From Portulaca oleracea (Eukaryota > Streptophyta > Magnoliopsida > Caryophyllales > Portulacaceae), in the NCBI GenBank assembly GCA_029582165.1, contig CM055893.1, positions 25,333,179 through 25,397,178 of the forward strand: a DNA stretch of 64,000 nt, written 5' to 3'. Below the pieces are notes generated by a model. It saw only the letters and a program-made list of their open reading frames with translations, made no database searches and was not told where the DNA came from. The translations under genes were made by a program, and so were the position numbers. Positions 56,284 through 64,000 of the stretch are shown in pieces (the stretch's first letter is position 1; each line of letters opens with the position of its first letter).

Positions 56284-59200
56284 TCAATCAGTGCAGCAGC
56301 GATACATGAAGAACTTCTCCATAGGCCTACTGCACTCAGCACAGATGACACGTTCAGGAATTCCTCCTTCAATCCCAGGAAGAATGAGCCTATTGCAATG
56401 CTGGGGTGTATGAAGCTGCTGAAGGAACTCCCTGAGAGCAATAACAAAGCCCTTAACCCTAATAGTCTCCTCCCACTCTTGTATCCTTGTGAAACTCTCC
56501 TGGATTAGATCACCTTTAGCCCTTGCTACTTCCACAGACCCAAACCACATTGTTGCCCATCCTTGGTCACTCCCATCAAAGCTCAATATTGTCATCACTT
56601 CCTGCATTATGCGGTCGTTGTCTACACCTTTCCCTTGCTGCATCTTTGAGTAAAGCATGCACTCCAGCCTCGTCCAGAAGTACCAGTAGAGTGTTAGGTC
56701 ACTCAAGCAGTGGCTCAGTTGCTCCTCTTGTATCATTCCTACCATCTTTCTTGTTCTCTCTTTCGCTTTGCTTTTCCCTACGTACACTAGCTCTAGTGGT
56801 ATTCCTGCTGCTGTTGCTATTTCTCTTGCACGATGGGTGAACCCACGGATCCATTCTATGTCCTCCCCTCCATACAAACATATCGTCTTTCCTTGCTCCA
56901 TCTGACCAAATTAAACACATTAGTATGCAACTAGCTAGGGGTGATCAACGTGCCTAGCTAGCTAGGTTCAGCCCATGGGCCACCTGTTTATTAGGCAGGC
57001 CTGATCTGCTTCACCTTGTTGGAAGCAGACTCATTGTCCACAGTCCACACCATATACAAGTGCATTGAAGAAATGGGAAAACAAGAAAAAAGCTAGATAA
57101 AATTGAAAGTACCCATTCTAGTATGCTGTGATCAATGTCATCAACAAGTAGCTCGAGCCTCCATGTCTCTTCCCTCCAAAGGGCCTCCTCCTTCATAGCG
57201 GTAAATGGGAATGCGAGATTCCCCCAAATCAAGATCATATAAAGGGCATTTGCACAAGCCACTTTCCCTTGAGGGTCAAGCACAACAAGGACCATCTTCT
57301 TTACAAAATGCCACACTTCCTTGATGTACCTAATAACTGCTGGCTCAATCAACTTTGGCTGTTGCAAAGTATACCAAGGCATTATTGATTGGAGCTGCTC
57401 GAATCTCTGCTGCTCTACTTCAGTCCAAGGGGCTGACTTGTCCACTATTGGGAGCCATACAATTTCATACTGGAATTCAGGCCTTTCTCTTGATTGTCTG
57501 TAGATTCTATCAAGGATCATCAACTCTTCATGGGACACATCCAGGTCTGATATCAGTAACAGTACTGTTTTTCTCTTTAGCACCTCAACATGAACCTGTT
57601 TAATTTTTGTTGGTAAACTTCAGTAGATTCAGGTTTGATTTTTGGGGGACTGAAATTGATATAGGAGGAAGAAGTTAAGGAATAAGGGTTAAACCTTTGA
57701 TTTGGTAGTGCCATCGATGAGAGGCATTATATCATCCCTCATGTATATTAGATGCCTTAGTATCCTGATATTGTCGAGTTGTGGCAGTTCAAAGAGGCGG
57801 ACAAGATTGTGGTAGGACTCCAATTGTTTCTTTTCATCTGTATCATGATGTTAACAAAATTTAAGCAAATGTTTTCATAATCAACAGCTCTGGACATCTA
57901 ACGTTGACCCATTAGGTAGGCGAGAAAGGTGACTGGCCATGTGGAGAAAAAAAAATAATAAAATTAAGTCTCTAGGAGAGCTGCTTACCAATATGCTGAT
58001 AGCAAAGGGCTAGCTGTTGCATAAGATGCTCATGAATGTTCCTCTCTTTATGGGCGAGGCTTGATAACTCCCATGCCTCAGTGGTGGATGTAAGATATCT
58101 ACATATATCATAAAAAATAAATTAAGCCATAAATTAACAGTAATGAGAGAATACAATCCATACATATTTTTAAGAACAAACTGGCTTACTCATAGCTGAT
58201 GCCAATAAGGCTGGTAATCTGAGAAGCACTGGCCACAACGCTCCTAATAGTCCAATAAGCTGCAGTAGGAATATGAGTCATGGCAACTGACAAAGGTGGT
58301 TGCTCAGGGGAGATGTACTGGTGGGGCAGCTGTCTGAACTCGACAATGGTTTTGGTGACATCGAGCATTGCCTTGATGAGGTTGTTAAGAGCTTCAAACC
58401 GAGACTTGAGGGCATTGGCATGCTCGATCAGATCAGGTAGTTGCTTGAGCACAGCAACAGACTTGGCCAGAGGATGACTGGCATTTAGCTGAAGAACCAG
58501 CCAGAATTCCCCGTAGGCAATAGCCAAAGCGGCAAGAGCTATCACCACTTTTGCATCCCATGAGTAGTTTGACAGCATGTGGAGAAGTGTCATCGTTGTT
58601 GCATGTGCATCACCTCCTCCTTGGCATTTGCATTCTATCTGCACCCCCCGGCCCCATGTTGAATACATGTCAATATATTTCCTAAGTTATATATTTGCTG
58701 TCTTTGTCTATTGGTGGAACTTGCAATGCAATCTCACTGGCGAAATATTAGGACGACATTCTGGAAAATGGGTCATTTTGGTTGAGTTTATTTAGAAATG
58801 GGTCATCTTCAGTCATAGAAGTTGTGGATTTGGATCAAGATTTTAGGGGGCTTTGAATTGGGTTTTGATGTTTTATTCAGGTCCACTTTTGGTTGTTCCA
58901 ATTTGTTTGCAAAGACAACAAAGATTGGCAGAGAAACTTTCCAGGCCAAGGCTAGATCATTCTGTTGGTTTACTTTATTTAATCAAATCATGTGATCGAT
59001 CTTAACCTGAGCTTTCTTTCTAATCAACCTTTTAAAACTCAATGATAAGGATACATGTTAGTTTCGAATTTTGACATGAATACAGAATACACTCAAGTCT
59101 TGATCTCTGTAAACCTCACTACAAATAAACAGATGGACATATGTTCGGGGTTTGTTGAGGAAAAACAAAGATTTCAAAATGGAATCACATATATGTAATA

Positions 59201-59637
59201 CCTCACATGAAACCTTTTGAATGATGAAAGCTAAAGCTTCAAGCATCCCATTTGCTTCAAGAACAGCTCCAGTGGTCTTGTCTTCGAAGGATTCAGGAGC
59301 ATGTTGTCCCTGCATTAATATGTTGTTTTAGCACAATAAATCTCAAGTACCATACCCTAGCTAGCATTAAACACATAAATAAAGCCGTGAGTTGTAGGCA
59401 GTAACGTAACATATATAGAATGAAATAAGAACATACAGTAATAGCAGTATCAAGGCTGGATGCAGCACGACGAAAGACATCCTCAACGATGTCAAGAATG
59501 GGTCTGACATCCACATCACGGCCATCAGGAGCATGGGTCCCTTGGATCTGCTTCATCATGGTACTATCATCAGATGCTGAGAACATCCGACGATCACCCC
59601 TAAACCTAGCTGGTGGAGAAGCAGGTACACTTGCCAT
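56284..59637 (-). CDS. SEO: Sieve element occlusion (SEO) protein, seven exons
   Basis: Exons on the minus strand: 59437-59637, 59202-59309, 58190-58638, 57989-58098, 57695-57837, 57113-57595 and 56284-56901. All introns are GT-AG, phases agree, and the product is 703 residues, the usual family length. ATG at 59637 is the first in frame ([12 protein letters not shown]). The N-terminal SEO domain includes [14 protein letters not shown] and [20 protein letters not shown]. The central part has [14 protein letters not shown], typical of the thioredoxin-like fold. The C-terminal SEO domain includes [15 protein letters not shown] and GWATMWFGS and ends in the Cys-rich [20 protein letters not shown] proteins form the P-protein filaments of phloem sieve elements and can plug sieve plates after wounding. 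No stop, frameshift or TE insertion interrupts the gene. It is the only ordinary host gene seen. Which SEO subgroup it belongs to cannot be told. Confidence 0.96.
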
Positions 59638-59727
59638 TTTCCTACTCCACTCTAGCTTTAGCTAACTGAAACTGTAAGTATTAAACTAGGAAAGGGGACT
59701 TGCACCATAACGCTGTTACTTGAAGGT

Positions 59728-59735
59728 TATATATA
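59728..59735 (-). promoter_or_regulatory. Candidate TATA box of the SEO gene
   Basis: TATATATA within CTATATATAAC on the minus strand, about 90 bases upstream of the start codon, leaves a 5' untranslated region of about 55-65 bases. No other TATA-like site is as close. Confidence 0.6.
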
Positions 59736-59739
59736 GTGA

Positions 59740-61682
59740 AGAGAAACTGAGAAAAATTAAAGGAGTCATCTTAGAATCAAGTTCCTTACTTGTAAGGAAG
59801 CACAAGCCTAAATTAAAGGCATGCAATTCATGCAGGGTTTTAAGATAAGGATATGTGTAGCTAGCTTTGGTGGTCCCTAGCTTCAACTCTCTTTTACAGA
59901 AACCACCTCCTCCTAAGAGTTCCATAGCAGCTCCATTCTTTAATAAAATCATACTGGTATTTGTTGATTAGCATCGTGAAACAACAAGGGAGTTGGACAC
60001 TATGGATATTGAAATTTACACCTCATATCTCAAAAACATTCATTCAATAACTTGTTGTGAGACGCTACCTATGATAAGCTAGCTGGTAGGTATCTAGCCC
60101 ACAATGGCATTTATATACCCTGCTTCCGACTGACTCCAGTGTCCCAGGCCTTACAGACATCTGCATGCATGGAACCCAAAAAGAAAATGTACAAAGGAAG
60201 ACACACACACATACATATAGATCTTGCTGCGTTAAGGAACCTGTTGTATAAGGTTTTAAGGTTCCTTCTTCTGCGCAGTTGATTGGTTGTGGATCCACAC
60301 CGCTTCACACTTTTCAAATTCGATAATGATAAATGTCTTGGGCAAAATACATATTAAATATCTTGTTATTATATAAAACCTATATATTTAAAAATTAAAT
60401 TCAAAATAAAATACATGAGTCACTTCTATAACTATAATAATATATATAAATGGTACAAAATCACACATTTATCTATATTTTTTAAAATTTACAAAAAAAC
60501 GTCTAAAATATGCCCAATGGATGGGTTCATTCGTTAGGGTGTCAATTTTAATTGTCGACGTAGTCAACACATTCCAAGCTCCTTATAATTGATAATTATA
60601 TCTGTCAAAAAAATTAGAATTAAAAATGATAATAAGTATTACTGTCTTGCCTCAAGACACTTAAGTAGTGTCTTGCCTCAAGACACATATCATCACTCTT
60701 TAAAATTTCTACGACAATTCACCACAACCTACCATTTCTCTTTTTATTAAAATTTAAAACTTTTTACCACAACCTACATATTATAATTTATTTTTTCCAA
60801 TTACAAATTAAAATATCATCTCTCTTTCCTAATTTTTTAACTTAAAAATACAAATCTATTTTTTCCAATTTCTCATTAAAAGATACTAATTCACCTACCA
60901 TAATTTTCACCATAATCAACCATAATCCACCATACTTTTCAAAATTTGATCACCAGACCACACTGCAACCAACCGCATAAAAGCCTTAAAACCATAACCA
61001 AAAATTTTTGTTCTAAAAGAAAGTAAAAGAAAGATTCATTCCATTCAACTTGGAAATTAGAGTGTATGTATCGTCGTCGCTAGTTAATCATCCTGTCAGG
61101 AATTTTCAACTGTAATAAACTTTCTGAGCAGTGTTGTTGGTGCACGTACAACTGAGTGCCATGCTGTCATTATTACATGCACTTGTTCGTCCAACTCTTT
61201 TGATTTTTTTTTTTTTACTGTGTCTGCATGAATCATTGCTGCAAAAGTATATGTGAAGTAATCATATTACTCTCATTTTAGCTTGATTGGTCAGATCATG
61301 CCGATTTCTGTTATTTTAGAAGGGCTGCTTTAGAATGAGATTGAAGCGCAAATTTTCGGGTTTTTATTGCATTTTAAACTTCGGTGTATAGGATAATTAA
61401 TTTTCTGTACATTTGATTTTCATGGTTAATTTTTGCATCTTAAAATTTGTGGATTAAATAAAAAAAGATCTTAAAGTTTGCAGACTGAAAGAAGGCTTAT
61501 TTATGAATTTTATTTTTTTTTTCATGTTTAAATTTTTCTTCCTATTAACGTCAAATATTAGGAATAAGATTAAACTGATATTGAACATATAATACACATC
61601 TCTTATTCATGTCAGAGCTACTTAGACTCCTAAATATCCGGGATCTAAGTAGCTTCGATATGAATAAAAAAATGTATATTTT
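59740..61682. other. Upstream intergenic region of the SEO gene
   Basis: AT-rich DNA with no supported gene. Short frames at 59716-59952 and 60065-60317 have no known motif. At 60643-60686 the hairpin GTGTCTTGCCTCAAGACAC occurs twice, 25 bases apart (the first copy lacks its outer G). A poly-T run lies near 61207-61217. Regulatory sites for phloem expression may be here but cannot be named. Confidence 0.5.
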
Positions 61683-62168
61683 GGGGTGGCTAAGTTTTGG
61701 ATTCGGGTGTTATCGGGTCGGTCAATTCGGCTATTCGGTCAAAAAAATCCAAACTCGGACCCTGACCGAATGTTAATTCGGACAAAATGACCAAACTTGT
61801 ACCCGAATGAGCGAATTTGACCGAATGACCGAATTTAAGTTTTTGTCAAAACTAAACACTAGATTTTTTGACCATATATGACCAGTTGATAAAATTTAAC
61901 CGAATGACCGAACTTGACTAAATACGAAATTTGAGCCTTTTTACGTTATTAACACTATGTTCATATTCGGATTCGGTCAATCCAAACTCGGATTGACCGA
62001 ATCTAAATTAATTCTAATCGAAATTCAGTCAACTCGAATATGAATATCAATACCCAAACCCAACCCGAATATACATTCGGTCATGACCAAATGACCGAAT
62101 TTTAAATTGGTCAGAAAACCATGTTTATAACCCGCTTTTTTCGGGTCGGTCAAATTTTTGCCACCCCT
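61683..62168. mobile_element. hAT-type MITE (probable)
   Basis: The left end GGGGTGGCTAAG and the inverted right end TTTTTGCCACCCCT form a short terminal inverted repeat of the AGGGGTGGCAA type common in plant hAT MITEs. Subterminal CGGGTCGGTC occurs near both ends. The inside is a mesh of GACCGAAT and ATTCGGTCA. No 8-bp target duplication was found, perhaps because the next element directly abuts. Confidence 0.5.
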
Positions 62169-62170
62169 AG

Positions 62171-62361
62171 CACTACTAAAAATGTGTCTATTACCAACCA
62201 TTTTTTCAAAATTGGTTGCAATTTCGGACCCTTTTTCAATTCCCACTAAATTTTTTTAAAAATAGTTGGATTATGAAATGGTTGCTAAAATGATTGATTT
62301 TTCCAATCATTTTAAATTGGTTGGAAAAAAGTGGTTGGTAATACACATATTTTTAGTTGTG
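62171..62361. mobile_element. CACTA-type MITE
   Basis: CACTACTAAAAATGTGTCTA at the left matches the inverted right end (TACACATATTTTTAGTTGTG) with few mismatches, and ATTACCAACCA extends the repeat to about 30 bases. Flanking bases TAG and TGG could be a mutated 3-bp duplication. At 191 bases with no coding capacity, it is a non-autonomous derivative. Its ends start like those of the 15136-24733 element but diverge after CACTACTA, so another element would have mobilised it. Confidence 0.7.
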
Positions 62362-62647
62362 TGGGTATATTATAGCTTCAATTTCAATTTTAACCTTAGT
62401 CCTGAAGTTTAGTGTTGTCAATCGGAAGAAAAGTTCGAACATGGGAAGAAAAACATTACGGGACACGGACAGTTTTTCTCAGCCCACAAACTTTAAAGTT
62501 CTTTTGTATTTAGCCAACAAATTTTAAGGTTCAATAAATTAACATTGAAAACCACGAATTCAAAAAATTAATTATTCTATAATTCACGGTCCAAAATGCA
62601 AATAATCCACAAAATTTTGTCATGTCCGATTCTTGAAAGGAAAAATA

Positions 62648-62649
<2 letters not shown>

Positions 62650-62727
<78 letters not shown>
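62650..62727. repeat. (TA)n microsatellite
   Basis: An almost pure TA run of about 75 bases. Confidence 0.97.
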
Positions 62728-62729
<2 letters not shown>

Positions 62730-64000
62730 AATGATCTGAGGACTGTGAGTTTGGAAAGAAAAATTAGTTTGGAAGATTGAGGTTAATTGAGTGGCAACAA
62801 AAGGATAAGATCCATGTATTGAACCATGTTTAAATTTGTGTTTACAGAGTTTCTAATTTTAGATATTGTTTTTTAAACTTCTACAAATTTACTTTGTTAA
62901 TTGCATACAGATGCATCTCGTAACTTCAAAATCAAGGCGACTTACAAATGGGCAACTTTAGATGGGTACCTTTACTCCTGTAAAAACTAAGGCACATTTC
63001 TGGTACCTTCAAAATCAAGGCAACTTACAAGTTGGCAACTTTAATATAATTAGGATGGATACTTTTTACTCCTTTAGAAACTGAGGCAAATTTTCGGCCC
63101 ATTCGTTAATTTTATTTTCCTCACATGGCAATAATTGGGTACTAGGTAAGTGATGTTGATTGGTGCACAATAGTTATCATGATTTGGTCTCGTTTTTGCT
63201 GAGAAAAGCAAAAGCAAGAAAAGGTGAAATAAAAAAAGAATTGCACCAAAATATGTATTTTAAATGAAAATTTTGATTTGTTTTAAATTTATGCTTTTAT
63301 GATACTAAATAATGTATTGCTTTTAAGTAATTATACTAATTATACTAGTTCATGATGTATAAGAGTATCACAATCATTAATTATGTAAAAACGTGGTGAT
63401 GATAATTACCAAATAATATCAATCATTATAAGGAATGCATTTTCTATGTGTAATTTTATATTATGAAAAAATACAAACTAATAATAGATTTTATGTAATT
63501 TATGAGTTGTAGACCAATAAGAACAATGAAATATATATTTGTAATAATTTAAAAATGCATCATGTTGTAACCCCTCAATGTCTTTGGCGGACCCAAACCC
63601 AAAGACCTTAGCAACTGGAGCTTTAATTAAAGACTGATAACGGGAACGATTTTGATTGAAAGTCAAAATTCGAATATTATTGTCAAATAACCTAGATATT
63701 GTAGAGTGATACTTTTCGAATTATTTTTGATAAATTTGTTACCTCCTTCCATAATATTTAAATCCAATATTATACATAATAAATAATTCTTGTTTCTCTT
63801 GGAAGGTATCCAACTATTTATGGAAGACTTGATTGATGTAATTCTATCAACTATCACGTGGCAAAGAAGATCAAGTGGAGCAATTCAAGGGAAGAATCTG
63901 TTTATTGAAGTAAATCTCATTAATAGAAATATAGTCGTTGAATAGCTACAATTATGGAAGTCGATAATCAATCAAAGAGAATGCACTACTAGATTTTTTA
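62728..64000. other. AT-rich intergenic sequence
   Basis: No gene, element end or RNA was recognised. Two related segments, AAAATCAAGGCGACTTACAA near 62928 and AAAATCAAGGCAACTTACAA near 63010, show a local duplication of about 80 bases. Confidence 0.6.

Noticed and set aside
56523..56840. Plus-strand frames over 56523-57603 and 58280-58477
   Set aside because: Antisense shadows of SEO exons; the minus strand has conserved motifs and consistent splice sites.
59716..60317. Small minus-strand genes upstream of SEO
   Set aside because: Short frames without motif, overlapping each other and the SEO promoter region.

Overview
The window is nuclear DNA of a flowering plant, most likely a eudicot with a large, repeat-rich genome; the sequence does not fix the species. 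Evidence: Ty1/copia and Ty3/gypsy LTR retrotransposons of plant lineages with tRNA-type primer sites, a CACTA (En/Spm-type) DNA transposon with plant-specific TNP2 and Transposase_24 genes, GT-AG introns, and a sieve element occlusion (SEO) gene, a family specific to phloem.

About 54.9 kb on the left is a nest of mobile elements. (1) 783-5100: 3' half of a Tekay/Del-type chromovirus, cut inside the reverse transcriptase by the 3' end of another LTR. (2) About 5123-41000: a Sirevirus-type copia element opened by two insertions. The first (6130-26863, TSD TATAT) is a gag-only retrotransposon with Athila-like primer site; it was itself hit by a Tork/Tnt1-like copia element (9185-14427) and a CACTA transposon (15136-24733, TSD TAT). 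The second (31466-40252, TSD TCCTC) is a strongly decayed copia element with a palindrome array in its LTRs. (3) About 41170-44272: an LTR of the same family as the one at 783-1446, followed by noncoding sequence with a 58-bp tandem repeat. (4) 44273-49055: a truncated Reina/CRM-like gypsy element. (5) 49341-54885: a copia remnant whose reverse transcriptase is deleted, split by an inverted gypsy deletion derivative (49631-53302, TSD TCAGG) of the same LTR family as (4).

The right 9 kb is different. A complete seven-exon SEO gene on the minus strand (56284-59637, 703 residues) is the only ordinary host gene found. Its flanks hold GA and TA microsatellites, two adjacent MITE-like elements (61683-62361) and otherwise unremarkable AT-rich DNA.

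The retrotransposon genes are all broken by stops, frameshifts or deletions. The CACTA genes are open throughout, apart from a likely repeat-slippage frameshift in the TNP2 tail, so that element may be the youngest or the only one near functional state. No previously undescribed cellular system was found. The most unusual signals are the CACGG/CCGTG palindromes shared by two unrelated LTR families, the gag-only element, and the repeated loss of LTR TATA boxes. Identity statements are by-eye comparisons.
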